A DNA stretch of 64,000 nucleotides from positions 124,001-188,000 of the forward strand of contig NZ_JAFBEX010000011.1 of assembly GCF_016908975.1 (NCBI RefSeq). The letters are read 5' to 3'. The notes beneath the pieces were generated by a model that saw nothing but the letters and a program-made list of their open reading frames with translations, was not told the origin of the DNA and did not search any database. The first letter of the stretch is position 1. The number at the start of each line of letters is the position of its first letter. Made by a program: the position numbers and the translations under genes. Shown piece after piece: positions 51,015 through 60,248 of the stretch. The stretch is from Neobacillus cucumis. GTDB lineage: Bacteria; Bacillota; Bacilli; Bacillales; Cytobacillaceae.

Positions 51015-51767
51015 TTACTCTGCAACTTTTTCGAGGTTGCCGTTACGGTCCATTTTGAATTTAGTAGCAGGTCTTTCCTCTTCTTCAAATAAAACTAGCT
51101 TACGGGCGCGGTTCATGATTTTCATCAGCGTCTCGTAATCTTCTTGAATGGTCTCGGTATTTTGCTCGAGCCCTTCAATTTTTGCAGTCATTTCCTCATT
51201 TTGCTTTCTTAACTCGGAAATTTCTCTTTTCAATCTTTCATTCTCACTTTTTAGTGCTTCATTTTGCAGATTGGCATGATGAAAGTTTTGTAAATAAGAA
51301 ATGACAGAATCCAGTGATAGCCCTCCAGTTGGTGCAGCGGCTCGGTAGGTTTGTGAGACCGCAGGCTTAACAAAGGTTTCAGCAGCCATTTCAGTTTGCA
51401 TGTCGTTCATTTCAACTGCTGTTTCTGTAGGGGCAGGCATTTCCACATGAATTGGTTCAAGTGTTTCTAAATCCTCTGAATCAGGAACGGGCGGATTGTA
51501 AAGTAGTTTTTTCTTGCCGCCTTGGTCTTTTCCTAACACTCTTTGTCTTTGTTTTCGTTGTTTTTTTGCTAGTTGTAGCGCTTTCTCATAGCGGTGACGG
51601 ACAACGGCATTCCATCTGAAACCGCAGGCGGCAGAAGTACGGTTAAGCTTGTCGCCCACCTCTTCAAAAGCATTTAGCTGGGTGCTGCCTTCTCTTACAT
51701 GACGTAGTACGGTTTCTGCTAAAAGTAAGTCATTTTCATCTGTCCAAGCATCTTGACGAACTTTCAT
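51015..51767 (-). CDS. rsfA: Prespore-specific transcription regulator RsfA
   Basis: A 250-residue regulator that tunes SigF-dependent genes in the forespore. The N-terminal Myb/SANT-like domain reads [25 protein letters not shown] and [21 protein letters not shown] at residues 4-60. The middle is a Pro/Glu-rich linker and residues about 150-220 form a coiled coil ([25 protein letters not shown]). ATG 51767 is 9 bases after GGAG; the TTG at 51776 is too close. It converges on lipL, the same neighbour as in B. subtilis. Confidence 0.92.
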   Translation of the reverse strand: MKVRQDAWTDENDLLLAETVLRHVREGSTQLNAFEEVGDKLNRTSAACGFRWNAVVRHRYEKALQLAKKQRKQRQRVLGKDQGGKKKLLYNPPVPDSEDLETLEPIHVEMPAPTETAVEMNDMQTEMAAETFVKPAVSQTYRAAAPTGGLSLDSVISYLQNFHHANLQNEALKSENERLKREISELRKQNEEMTAKIEGLEQNTETIQEDYETLMKIMNRARKLVLFEEEERPATKFKMDRNGNLEKVAE

Positions 51768-52094
51768 ATCTTTCAACTCCCTAAATTGTTGTGCTATTTT
51801 TACTTTGTCAGTTCATGTTCTGACTTGTTTTTTAAAGTTCTAGTCTTAGGATGGACAAGTTTTTCAAGGTTTATACCAAACTTAATGCAAGGATAGTAGA
51901 TTTTTTAACTAAAAGATTTGAGGGTGTTTGACAAGAGTTACTAATGATTGCAGCTTGCATTGGGAAAAAAGAACCTGTAAAATACCTATGGAGTTAAGAC
52001 TGTTTAGTTATTTATTTTTGCCAAGTTACTATGTGTGATTATTGGATAAAATAGTGAAGTGATAATAGATTGATGGTAGAAAGGGGTGGATGGA
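51768..52094. promoter_or_regulatory. Divergent intergenic region rsfA / DUF1450 gene
   Basis: A 327 bp region without a gene. A plausible promoter for the rightward gene is TTGCAT (51955-51960), a 17-base spacer and TAAAAT (51978-51983). I see no clear SigF-type promoter for rsfA that I would defend. Confidence 0.35.
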
Positions 52095-52316
52095 ATGTCC
52101 AATGAATTTCGTGTTTGCGATGATTGTCAGGCCGTGAATCTAAAGACATTGATCCCTCGTTTGAAAGAAGCTGACCCGGATGCGGAAATTAAAATTGGAT
52201 GCCAATCCTATTGTGGTCCCGGTCGAAAAAAGACCTTTGCTTTCGTTAACAACCGCCCTGTGGCAGCATTGACAGAAGAAGAATTAATGGAAAAGGTTAA
52301 TAAAAAGATAAAATAA
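52095..52316 (+). CDS. DUF1450 family protein (YuzB-like)
   Basis: A 73-residue protein of the DUF1450 family. Four Cys are present: CDDC near residues 8-11, and C and C in [23 protein letters not shown] near residues 34-40, an arrangement that suggests a thioredoxin-like ferredoxin fold able to bind metal or an iron-sulfur cluster. The family is best known from B. subtilis YuzB and has no proven function. ATG 52095 follows AAGGGGTGG. It has a terminator downstream and is a single-gene unit. Confidence 0.8.
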   Translation: MSNEFRVCDDCQAVNLKTLIPRLKEADPDAEIKIGCQSYCGPGRKKTFAFVNNRPVAALTEEELMEKVNKKIK

Positions 52317-52347
52317 GCTCGGTTTCTTTGCAAATAGATACGAATCT

Positions 52348-52389
52348 AAAAAATCACCTACGTTCATCAGGCCACAGGTGATTTTTCTA
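52348..52389 (+). terminator. Terminator of the DUF1450 gene
   Basis: AAAAAATCACCT and AGGTGATTTTT pair around an internal loop of ACGTTCATCAGGCCAC, followed by TTTCT. The recurring motif GGTGCCTGTCACC comes right after it. Confidence 0.8.
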
Positions 52390-52562
52390 TTGGTGCCTGT
52401 CACCAATAGTCAGTTCAGTGTGTTAGAAATGCTGACAGACACTCAATGTGTCGAAAAATCGTGCGGAATTTTGTAGGTATTTGGTATATAATAGGAGTAG
52501 GAATAAATTGGCCAATTTTGGTAAACGGGAAGAAGCATTTGTTTGAGGAAGAGGGGTATTTC

Positions 52563-53861
52563 ATGCAATATTCGGCAGAAAAGTTAACAGAAGAAAAAGT
52601 GTTTAAAGACCCCGTCCATCGCTATGTCCATGTTCGAGACCGAGTGATCTGGGATTTGATAGGAACAAAAGAGTTTCAGCGTCTGCGCCGGATTAAGCAG
52701 CTGGGGACCACCTTTTTAACCTTTCACGGTGCAGAACATAGTAGATTTAACCACTCTCTCGGAGTTTATGAGATTGTCCGCCGTATCATCGATGACGTCT
52801 TTGCCGGCAGACAGGAATGGAACGATGATGACCGCCTTCTCACCTTATGTTCTGCGCTTCTCCACGACCTTGGGCATGGCCCGTTTTCACACGCCTTTGA
52901 AAAAGTTTTTGATTTTGACCATGAAGACTTAACACGAGCGATTATTTTAGGAAACACAGAAGTCAACAAGGTACTTCTAATGGTAGGCCCTGATTTTCCT
53001 GCACAGGTGGCTGAAGTAATTGCGAAAACATCTGCGAAAAAGCTCGTCGTCAGTATGATTTCGAGTCAAATTGATGCCGACCGGATGGATTATTTGCAGC
53101 GGGATGCTTATTTTACTGGTGTGAGCTACGGTCAATTTGATATGGAAAGAATACTGCGAGTTATGCGCCCTAGGGAAGAGCAGGTTGTTATTAAAAAGAG
53201 CGGCATGCATGCGGTGGAAGATTATATCATGAGCCGCTATCAAATGTATTGGCAGGTTTACTTCCATCCTGTCTCTCGCAGTGCTGAAGTGATTCTAACG
53301 AAAATCCTTCATCGGGCCAAACAGTTATTAGAAAACAACTACACTTTTAAATATGAACCCATCCACTTTACTTCTCTTTTTCATGAACAAGTGACATTAG
53401 AAGACTATTTAAAATTGGATGAGTCTGTTTGTTTTTATTATTTTCAAATTTGGCAGGAAGAGAATGATGCGATTTTAAGCGACCTTTGCCGCCGCTTTGT
53501 TAACCGGAATCTATTTAAATATGTTGAATTTGACCCTGCCAAGGAGTATAAGAAGCTTGCTGAATTAACGGTTCTTTTTGAGAAAGCAGGGATTGACCCT
53601 GAATATTATTTGGTTGTCGATTCATCTTCTGACTTGCCATATGATTTCTACCGGCCTGGTGAAGAAGAAGAACGGCTGCCAATACATTTATTGATGAAAA
53701 ATGGAGAATTACGCGAGCTTTCTCGTGAATCTGAGATAGTCGATGCTATTTCGGGAAAGAGAAGAACGGACCACAAACTCTATTACCCAGCAGACTTCCT
53801 AGAAGACGACTCCAGCCAAAAAAAACTAAAACAGCAAATTCGCACCCTTTTAGATCGTTAA
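52563..53861 (+). CDS. ywfO: HD-domain phosphohydrolase YwfO
   Basis: A 432-residue HD-superfamily hydrolase. The metal site is H in HGAEHSRFNHSLGVYEI near residue 56-62, the HD pair in ALLHDLGHGPFSHAFE near residue 99, and the last Asp in SQIDADRMDYLQRDAYFTG near residue 176. Related proteins act as dNTP triphosphohydrolases, which is the likeliest activity. ATG 52563 is taken as the start because DPVHRYVHVRDRVIWDLI lies at the usual distance from the N-terminus and GAGGGG precedes it. It follows the B. subtilis order rsfA-ywfO-ywgA. Confidence 0.9.
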   Translation: MQYSAEKLTEEKVFKDPVHRYVHVRDRVIWDLIGTKEFQRLRRIKQLGTTFLTFHGAEHSRFNHSLGVYEIVRRIIDDVFAGRQEWNDDDRLLTLCSALLHDLGHGPFSHAFEKVFDFDHEDLTRAIILGNTEVNKVLLMVGPDFPAQVAEVIAKTSAKKLVVSMISSQIDADRMDYLQRDAYFTGVSYGQFDMERILRVMRPREEQVVIKKSGMHAVEDYIMSRYQMYWQVYFHPVSRSAEVILTKILHRAKQLLENNYTFKYEPIHFTSLFHEQVTLEDYLKLDESVCFYYFQIWQEENDAILSDLCRRFVNRNLFKYVEFDPAKEYKKLAELTVLFEKAGIDPEYYLVVDSSSDLPYDFYRPGEEEERLPIHLLMKNGELRELSRESEIVDAISGKRRTDHKLYYPADFLEDDSSQKKLKQQIRTLLDR

Positions 53862-53973
53862 TGAATGGTGCCATTGAACGGTTTCTTTAATGGTCTCTTT
53901 CACCATTAAAGGTCAAAACAATAGTGTAAATATGAGTAATGGTGCCTGTCACCACTGGAGTAGGAGATGACGA

Positions 53974-54480
53974 ATGTTGTTAAAGGATCATGCTAAGTTG
54001 ATGCAGGCGATTCTTGTTTCTGGTGAGGTTATCGGGAGAAAAAAGCTGCAGAAGATGATTTATATTGCAAAGAAGGTAGATTTCCCTTTTCATGAGCGGT
54101 TTCAGTTTCATTTTTATGGTCCTTATTCAGAGGAATTAACAACTAGGGTTGAAGAACTTTGCAATATGGGATTTTTAAATGAAGTGAAAGAAAAGAAGGG
54201 CGGCTACTATCAATATCGCTACACCCTGACAGATACCGGGAAAGAGTTTTTAAGCTTAAATGAAGTAGAGATGCCTAATTTACAGGATTGCTTTATTAAT
54301 ATGAACGAGCAAAATGCTAGATTCCTCGAGCTAGTATCAACAGTCTTGTTTTTTGATAACCTGTCAAAAGAAGAAGTCACAGACAAAGTGTTTACCCTTA
54401 AAAGCAGTCAGCGCTATACACTCACTGAAATCGATGAAGCATATCAATACATTGAAACCTTAAAAGGGAAGATTCAATAA
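53974..54480 (+). CDS. ywgA: YwgA family protein
   Basis: A 168-residue conserved Bacillus protein. The pattern GRKKLQKMIYIAKKVDFPFHERFQFHFYGPYSEELTTRVE near residues 20-60 resembles a winged-helix module like those in the Panacea/SocA-type families, but I do not claim DNA binding. The rest is charged and helical. ATG 53974 follows GGAGATGACGA weakly. It lies 112 bp after ywfO, as in B. subtilis, and is followed by a terminator built from two copies of the GGTGCCTGTCACC motif. Function is unknown. Confidence 0.82.
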   Translation: MLLKDHAKLMQAILVSGEVIGRKKLQKMIYIAKKVDFPFHERFQFHFYGPYSEELTTRVEELCNMGFLNEVKEKKGGYYQYRYTLTDTGKEFLSLNEVEMPNLQDCFINMNEQNARFLELVSTVLFFDNLSKEEVTDKVFTLKSSQRYTLTEIDEAYQYIETLKGKIQ

Positions 54481-54482
54481 CG

Positions 54483-54538
54483 GGTGACAGGCACCATTTA
54501 TCCTATCAATGAGTGATAAATGGTGCCTGTCACTTTTT
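54483..54538 (+). terminator. Terminator of ywgA made of two GGTGCCTGTCACC-type motifs
   Basis: GTGACAGGCACCATTTA (54484-54500) and TAAATGGTGCCTGTCAC (54517-54533) pair perfectly over 17 bp and are followed by TTTTTAG. The hairpin is formed by two inverted copies of the motif found singly elsewhere nearby. Confidence 0.85.
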
Positions 54539-54545
54539 AGAAGAA

Positions 54546-54642
54546 ATAGTATAAATTTCGCCTTCTAGAATTGTCTAGCTCCAGGCCTAGCCTCTCGAGG
54601 TCTTAAGCTTGTGGGGGCTGACCAAGGCGCTTGCGCTTTTCT
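54546..54642 (-). repeat. REP/MITE-like element, short copy 9
   Basis: Minus orientation. Has TAGAATTGTCTAGCTCCAG at the left, GGGGCTGACCAAGGCG and CTTGCGCTTTTC at the right, but only a short middle (CTCTCGAGGTCTTAAGC), so the inner hairpin is missing. Its end touches the stop of the tautomerase gene. Confidence 0.75.
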
Positions 54643-54827
54643 TATTTATCGCTTTCGCGAACGCCGGCTACTGCGTAGTGGTTTTTGCTCATTTCTTCGA
54701 TAAAGACGACGATTTTTTCCTTTGGAGCACCGGTTGTTTCGCTGACAGCATCAGTTACTTTTTCAACTAGTGCACGCTTTTGGTCTTCGTTACGTCCTTC
54801 AAGCATTTTAACCGTTACATATGGCAT
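54642..54827 (-). CDS. 4-oxalocrotonate tautomerase family protein (YwhB-like)
   Basis: A 61-residue tautomerase. After Met removal the N-terminal Pro1 (MPYVTVKMLEGR) is the catalytic base, and RALVEKVTDAVSETTGAPKEKIVVFIEEM carries the conserved helix and strand of the 4-OT family. In B. subtilis the equivalent YwhB is a tautomerase with low activity on several enols and no assigned pathway. ATG 54827 follows AAAGGAGG by 8 bases. It sits in the same place as ywhB, between ywgA and ywhC, but on the opposite strand to them. Confidence 0.9.
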   Translation of the reverse strand: MPYVTVKMLEGRNEDQKRALVEKVTDAVSETTGAPKEKIVVFIEEMSKNHYAVAGVRESDK

Positions 54828-55042
54828 ATTAATTCCTCCTTTAATGTTAACTACTAGTAGTGTTCCACAAACCCAGGAAAAGTGCAACATGAGTGCACTT
54901 TTGTTTTCTTTTTATAAGCGGTATCAGTTATACTAAAAGAAATACAAATGATGACGGTTCAAATTGAATACGGCTCATTGCGGATTCCAGATTTCGGTTT
55001 CCGAATAAAGCAACGGCTTTTTAATTGGGAAGGAGAGATTAT

Positions 55043-55696
55043 ATGGATGGATTCCACTTGGCCTATCCACTGCGGTTAATTCCATATGTAGCGATTACCC
55101 TTATCTTTGCCTTTACATTCCATGAATTTGCACACGCCTTTGTGGCTTATAAATTTGGTGATAATACCGCCAAAAAGCAAGGACGACTGACACTAAATCC
55201 GCTTAAACATCTGGATCCAATCGGCACCATTCTGATACTTCTTGCTGGATTTGGCTGGGCGCGCCCTGTACCAGTCAACCGCTTTTATTTTAAAAAGCCG
55301 CGTCTTGCCAGTATCCTGGTTTCCATAGCAGGTCCCTTTGCGAATCTGATCCTTGCTTCGCTAGGATTTATTGTCGGTTATGGCCTGATGCGATTCAATA
55401 TAGCATCTTCTACTCAATTTGATGATTTCCTAATGATTTTTATTAATTTAAATATCGTTTTGCTTATCTTCAATATGATTCCGCTGCCGCCACTCGATGG
55501 CTACAGAATTATCGAGGACCTTGCGCCTCATCATGTACGGGCAAAAATGACACAATATGAACAGTACGGAATGCTGATCTTTTTAGTTCTGGTCATCACG
55601 CCGCTTGACCAATTTACGATTCAGCCGATTTTTAGCACCATTGTCCCTTGGCTAAGGGAAGGATTAAGCAATTTCTTTTATAATCTTTATTTTTAG
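55043..55696 (+). CDS. ywhC: Site-2 protease family protein YwhC
   Basis: A 217-residue intramembrane zinc metalloprotease (peptidase M50B). The metal site HEFAH lies at residues 27-31 inside the first long helix, and the second half of the site, [13 protein letters not shown], near residue 152, supplies the third ligand Asp. Five to six helices are predicted. Substrates are not known; S2P enzymes cut membrane-bound regulators. ATG 55043 is 7 bases after GGAAGGAGA. It is followed 15 bp later by ywhD, as in B. subtilis. Confidence 0.92.
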   Translation: MDGFHLAYPLRLIPYVAITLIFAFTFHEFAHAFVAYKFGDNTAKKQGRLTLNPLKHLDPIGTILILLAGFGWARPVPVNRFYFKKPRLASILVSIAGPFANLILASLGFIVGYGLMRFNIASSTQFDDFLMIFINLNIVLLIFNMIPLPPLDGYRIIEDLAPHHVRAKMTQYEQYGMLIFLVLVITPLDQFTIQPIFSTIVPWLREGLSNFFYNLYF

Positions 55697-55711
55697 GAGG
55701 TCTTTGTTTTA

Positions 55712-56224
55712 ATGGAAGAGAATAAGAAAAAGCTGGGCTTTAATATTATCAAAAAAAGTGACCCGATGGATGGTCATAAAGGGTTTGGAAAAGGGGCATT
55801 GAGCCTGGATAATGTTTCCCCGGTGTTTATCGATATTGAGGCAGGCGAGGCGGAAATTGATATCGGCGCCATGCATGCCCGCAGTGCCGTGGAAAAAGGG
55901 ATTAAATTTTTGCCAAATCAAGAGGACGTTCCGAATGGCAAACCTTATTGGCTCGTTTGGGTGACGATTGACCGTAATGAGGAAGGTCCATATTATGCTG
56001 GGGTGACTGCCTGCTATATGACCGTGGACCGTGAAATCCGCCGCGGTTACAAATCATTGCCGGAACATGTGAACCGCATGGATAAATCCCTTAAACGTCA
56101 TATTATTGTCGATGTCATGGATGACCCATCGAAAAAGATATTAGCGGATTTCCTGCGTGCCCATAACGAGGTATTATGGGAAAACTCGACTGATGAACTC
56201 AAAAACGGTTTATTGGTCGAATAA
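55712..56224 (+). CDS. ywhD: YwhD family protein
   Basis: A 170-residue soluble protein of the Bacillus-specific YwhD family with no known function. Conserved stretches are LGFNIIKKSDPMDGHKGFGKG near the start, AEIDIGAMHARSAVEKGIKF near residue 49 and GKPYWLVWVTIDRNEEGPYYAGVTACYMTVDREIRRGYKSLPEHVNRMDKSLK in the middle, as continuous parts of one alpha/beta domain. The ATG at 55712 lies about 12 bases behind AGGAGG, a little long. It is co-transcribed with ywhC and ends in a bidirectional terminator. Confidence 0.88.
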   Translation: MEENKKKLGFNIIKKSDPMDGHKGFGKGALSLDNVSPVFIDIEAGEAEIDIGAMHARSAVEKGIKFLPNQEDVPNGKPYWLVWVTIDRNEEGPYYAGVTACYMTVDREIRRGYKSLPEHVNRMDKSLKRHIIVDVMDDPSKKILADFLRAHNEVLWENSTDELKNGLLVE

Positions 56225-56276
56225 CATTATTTGTGTTTTTTTCTGAAATGAGTAATATAATCCTAAAACTAGGACA

Positions 56277-56314
56277 AGAAAAGCTCCGGAGCGAATCCGG
56301 AGCTTTTCTTTTTA
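56277..56314. terminator. Bidirectional terminator between ywhD and pbpG
   Basis: AAGAAAAGCTCCGGA and TCCGGAGCTTTTCTT form a 15 bp perfect stem around GCGAA, with T runs on both strands. Confidence 0.9.
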
Positions 56315-56344
56315 TGAGAATATTGCAAGATGTACGGCGCTTTA

Positions 56345-58411
56345 CTAGTCCCATGGCATAATTTTCTTATACCAAGGAACCTTTTTGTCCGCTGCATCTT
56401 TTTTATGTGCATCAGGAGCATTTTTTAAATGATCGGTACAATATTCAGTTGGCTCTGTACCTTTGACAAAATACGTAAATCGACGGATAGGGCAATCCTT
56501 TGTTGCCAGTTTTCCGTTTTCCGGATCCACATATACCCCGATGACGCCCTCTTTTGGCGCTTTGAACGCCTTAATCGGCTGTCCTTTTAAGGCATCCTCC
56601 ATAAAATTGGCCCAAATCTTTTTGGCGTACGTTTTGTCCGCCGCCATTTCAATTGGCTTGCCAGTGTCATAGCCGGCCCAGACGGCCGTAACCAACTGCG
56701 GCGAGTAGCCAATCATCCAGCTGTCCGTATCCGTTGAGCCAGACTTGCCAGCATACGGGCGGGTGAGGCTTTTGCTGATCGTGCTTCCGGTTACCCTGGT
56801 ATAGCCGTTCAACTTCGAATCGAATATCCCAGTTAGCATTTGCGTCATCACATAGGCTCTTGCCGGATTTAAAATTCTGTTAAAATGATTTTCTTTTTCA
56901 TAAATTACATTTCCATTATAATCTTCGACTCTTGTAATCAGTGCTGGAAAAACCTTTTTACCACCGTTGGCAAACATGCTGTAGGCATTGGCCATATCAA
57001 TCATGCGGACACCCGAGGTTCCTAATGCAAGCGACGGGACCTCTGACATTTTAGTTGACAAGCCGAATTTTTTGGCTGTTTCTACTAACGTATCTTCGCC
57101 TAAAAATAAATGAGTTTTGACCGCAAAAATATTGTCAGACACAGCAAGGGCCTCAGCAAGTGTGATCTCACCATTAGCATACTTGTTATTGAAGTTATGC
57201 GGTGTATAATCGGCTTGACCATCGTCAAAGTGAAACGTTGTATATTCACTCCGCATCGTCGATGACGGGGTAAAACCATGCTCAAGGGCCGCATAATACA
57301 ACAACGGCTTGATCGTGGAGCCTGGCTGCCTGATTGCTTGGACGGCGCGATTAAATGGACTTTTTTCATAATCTCTGCCGCCGACCATCGCTTTGACATC
57401 ACCATTTTTTGGATCCATGGCCACAAGACCGATCTGAATTTCCGAGGAGCTGGCCACATTTTTTTTGATTTCGCTTTCGGCTGCTTCCTGCTGCTTTAAA
57501 TTTAGGGTCGTATAGACCTTTAAGCCGCCTAGAGCAATGGTGCGTTCATCTAAATGAAGCTGGTTCTTAAGCGCATTGCGAACCGCATCCTGAAAATAAG
57601 GGGCTACTTTTACTTTTTGGGTAGCATGAGCTCCTGCTAAATGAAGCGGTGCCATCGCGGCTACTTGGGCAGCCTTTTTAGAGATATATCCATTTTCTAC
57701 CATTGTTTTTAAAATAATTGCCTGACGGCTTTTGGCTTTTTCTATATTGGCAAATGGAGAATAAATCCCCGGACCCTTCGGTATTCCGGCAAGCAAGCTC
57801 GCTTCGGCAAGGCTGAGGTCAGCTGCCTTTTTTCCAAAATAATACTGGCTGGCTGCTTCCACGCCATAGGCTCCGTTGCCGTAATAGATGGTATTTAAAT
57901 AGCCTTCCAGAATATCTTTTTTGGAATAGTTCATCTCAAGGCGGATCGTATAAAAGGCCTCGGTCAGTTTACGTTTCCACGTTTTATCGTGCTCAAGAAA
58001 AAGATTCCGTGCATATTGCTGGGTAATGGTACTTGCCCCTTGCACCTTGGCGAAGGCTGAAACGTCCGCAACGACCGCCCCGGCAATTCGTTTGAAATCA
58101 AAGCCGTGGTGATGGTAAAAGTTTTTGTCTTCCACAGAGACCGTGGCATTGACCAAATCCGGGGAAATGTCGTTCATATTAACCCAGTAGCGTTTTTGAC
58201 CGCTATTGCTTTCACCTATTAAGGTTCCGTCGTCAGCGAAAAATAATGTCGATTGCGGGACAGCTAGCGGAGGAGCCCCGAGTATTTTAGCATAGCCAAG
58301 AATGCCGGCAAAGAGAATGAGCATGCAAATCATGCCTATCAAACTGATGAATATGAACGCCCTTAGGTATTTAATCGTCTTTCGAAACCCTTGATCAGTC
58401 ATGATTTCCAT
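56345..58411 (-). CDS. pbpG: Class A penicillin-binding protein PbpG (PBP2d)
   Basis: A 688-residue bifunctional peptidoglycan synthase, in B. subtilis made in the forespore and needed with PbpF for spore cortex formation. One membrane anchor (residues about 20-45) precedes the glycosyltransferase domain with SVEDKNFYHHHGFD near residue 95 and GASTITQQYARN near residue 130. The transpeptidase domain has the Ser motif in RQPGSTIKPLL near residue 368, SDN in AVSDNIFAVK and the KSG triad in YAGKSGSTDTD. ATG 58411 is 6-8 bases after GGGGTG. It lies between ywhD and speE as in B. subtilis. Confidence 0.92.
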   Translation of the reverse strand: MEIMTDQGFRKTIKYLRAFIFISLIGMICMLILFAGILGYAKILGAPPLAVPQSTLFFADDGTLIGESNSGQKRYWVNMNDISPDLVNATVSVEDKNFYHHHGFDFKRIAGAVVADVSAFAKVQGASTITQQYARNLFLEHDKTWKRKLTEAFYTIRLEMNYSKKDILEGYLNTIYYGNGAYGVEAASQYYFGKKAADLSLAEASLLAGIPKGPGIYSPFANIEKAKSRQAIILKTMVENGYISKKAAQVAAMAPLHLAGAHATQKVKVAPYFQDAVRNALKNQLHLDERTIALGGLKVYTTLNLKQQEAAESEIKKNVASSSEIQIGLVAMDPKNGDVKAMVGGRDYEKSPFNRAVQAIRQPGSTIKPLLYYAALEHGFTPSSTMRSEYTTFHFDDGQADYTPHNFNNKYANGEITLAEALAVSDNIFAVKTHLFLGEDTLVETAKKFGLSTKMSEVPSLALGTSGVRMIDMANAYSMFANGGKKVFPALITRVEDYNGNVIYEKENHFNRILNPARAYVMTQMLTGIFDSKLNGYTRVTGSTISKSLTRPYAGKSGSTDTDSWMIGYSPQLVTAVWAGYDTGKPIEMAADKTYAKKIWANFMEDALKGQPIKAFKAPKEGVIGVYVDPENGKLATKDCPIRRFTYFVKGTEPTEYCTDHLKNAPDAHKKDAADKKVPWYKKIMPWD

Positions 58412-58430
58412 AATATTCACCCCACATTAA

Positions 58431-58548
58431 TAGCGGAAGCGCTTTGGTCAGCCCCGACCAGCGCTGGAGGGCCTGGCGGTGAAGTCGTTTTTTGACTTCA
58501 CTGACAGGATCGAAGCAACCTCGAGGGGCTAAGCGCTGCAGCTAGATA
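58431..58548 (+). repeat. REP/MITE-like palindromic element, copy 10
   Basis: Begins AGCGGAAGCGCTTTGGTCAG and ends CTCGAGGGGCTAAGCGCTGC. The inner hairpin differs from other copies: GGTGAAGTCG and a TTTTTTGACTTCAC arm, GTGAAGTC with GACTTCAC. Third loop type. Confidence 0.75.
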
Positions 58549-58772
58549 TCACTTTCCAGTTTTTTTAAAATTAGATAGTAATAGTATTGAAAAAATAGAG
58601 TCATTTTAAACATCCGTGGAAAAATTCTTTAAATTTTGCTAGACTTTTTCTTATGTTTGTAATTCAATAGTTTGGGTAGCATAAAAAGAAAAGCGGAAAC
58701 GGCCGTTTAGAGAGAGGGTTCTGGGGAGAGCTGCGGTTTGGATATCAATGCATAAATGGAAGGAAGATGTTC

Positions 58773-59600
58773 GTGTCAATTTGGTTTACAGAAAAGCAAA
58801 CTGAAAACTTTGGGATTACCATGAAAGTGAACAAAACCTTACATACAGAACAAACCGATTTTCAAAAGCTTGATATGATTGAAACCGAAGAGTGGGGCAA
58901 CATGTTGTTATTAGATGACATGGTGATGACATCGGTCCGTGATGAATTTGTCTACCATGAAATGGTGGCCCATGTGCCATTATTCACCCACCCTAATCCA
59001 GAAAACGTGCTTGTAGTCGGCGGCGGCGATGGCGGTGTCATCCGTGAAGTACTGAAGCACCCAAGCGTAAAGAAGGCAACATTAGTCGATATTGACGGGA
59101 AAGTGATTGAGTATTCCAAGAAGTTCCTTCCAGAGATCGCCGGCAAACTGGATGACCCTCGTGTGGATGTGCGTGTCGATGACGGTTTTATGCACATTGC
59201 CAAAAGTGACAATCAATATGACGTGATTATGGTTGATTCCACAGAACCAGTAGGTCCTGCGGTCAATCTTTTTACAAAAGGGTTCTATGCGGGGATTGCG
59301 AAGGCGTTAAAAGAGGACGGTATCTTCGTGGCGCAGTCGGATAATCCATGGTTCAAAGCGGATTTAATCCGTAATGTCCAGCGGGATGTAAGAGAGATTT
59401 TTCCAATTACCCACTTATATGTAGCTAATATACCAACATACCCAAGTGGTTTATGGGCATTTACAATCGGTTCTAAGCAATATGATCCACTCGAGGTTAG
59501 CGAAGAACGCTACCATGAGATCGAGACAAAATACTACACAAAAGAATTGCACAAAGCAGCTTTTGTTTTGCCGAAGTTTGTTGGCGATTTATTGAAGTAA
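58773..59600 (+). CDS. speE: Spermidine synthase SpeE
   Basis: SpeE moves an aminopropyl group from decarboxylated SAM to putrescine. The 275-residue product follows B. subtilis SpeE closely: [19 protein letters not shown] at the start, [18 protein letters not shown], the SAM loop [20 protein letters not shown] near residue 80, and [18 protein letters not shown] near residue 152 with the catalytic Asp. GTG 58773 is preferred to ATG 58767 because it lies 8 bases from GGAAGGA and gives the usual length. Array E and then speB follow. The speA and speD genes are elsewhere. Confidence 0.95.
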   Translation: MSIWFTEKQTENFGITMKVNKTLHTEQTDFQKLDMIETEEWGNMLLLDDMVMTSVRDEFVYHEMVAHVPLFTHPNPENVLVVGGGDGGVIREVLKHPSVKKATLVDIDGKVIEYSKKFLPEIAGKLDDPRVDVRVDDGFMHIAKSDNQYDVIMVDSTEPVGPAVNLFTKGFYAGIAKALKEDGIFVAQSDNPWFKADLIRNVQRDVREIFPITHLYVANIPTYPSGLWAFTIGSKQYDPLEVSEERYHEIETKYYTKELHKAAFVLPKFVGDLLK

Positions 59601-59639
59601 CGAAATGGTCCATTACTACATGTCGACCGTTGGTACGGT

Positions 59640-60152
59640 TACAAAAGTAGTTTATTGTGCCTGAAGGTCGGTAAAAAGCGGCCCAACGGTCACAAAAGTA
59701 GTTTATTGTGTCCGAAGGTCGTAAAAAGTGGCCCAACGGTCACAAAAGTAGTTTATTGTGCCCGAAGGTCGAGGAAAAGCGGCCCAACGGTCACAAAAGT
59801 AGTTTATTGTGTCCGAAGGTCGGTAAAAAGTGGCCCAACGGTCACAAAAGTAGTTTATTGTGCCCGAAGGTCGAGGAAAAGCGGCCCAACGGCCACAAAA
59901 GTAGTTTATTGTGCCCGAAGGTCGGTAAAAAGTGGCCCAACGGTCACAAAAGTAGTTTATTGTGCCCGAAGGTCGAGGAAAAGCGGCCCAACGGTCACAA
60001 AAGTAGTTTATTGTGCCCGAAGGTCGGTAAAAAGCGGCCCAACGGTCACAAAAGTAGTTTATTGTGCCCGAAGGTCGGTAAAAAGCGGTCAAACGGTCAC
60101 AAAAGTAGTTTATTGTGCCCGAAGGTCGAGGAAAAGCGGCCCAACGGTCACA
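59640..60152. repeat. Tandem repeat array E, ten 51 bp units
   Basis: Ten units, with GAAGGTC at 59663, 59714, 59764, 59814, 59866, 59917, 59968, 60019, 60070 and 60121. Each has GGCCCAACGGTCACAAAAG then TAGTTTATTGTGCCCGAAG, an imperfect inverted repeat. Linkers alternate between CGGTAAAAAG and CGAGGAAAAG for most of the array. It fills the 648 bp gap between speE and speB. Open frames in both strands here are repeat artefacts. Confidence 0.9.
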
Positions 60153-60194
60153 ATAAGCAAAAATTGTCCCTAAATGGGGTGCATAATTCAAACA

Positions 60195-60224
60195 AAAGGT
60201 CACAAAACCCCTTTGTGACCTTGA
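60195..60224. other. Hairpin upstream of speB
   Basis: AAGGTCACAAA and TTTGTGACCTT pair perfectly around ACCCC. It reuses the GGTCACAAAA phrase of array E but has no T run; it lies in the leader of speB, 25 bp before the start codon. Confidence 0.5.
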
Positions 60225-60248
60225 ATACATAAGAGAGAGGGATATTAA

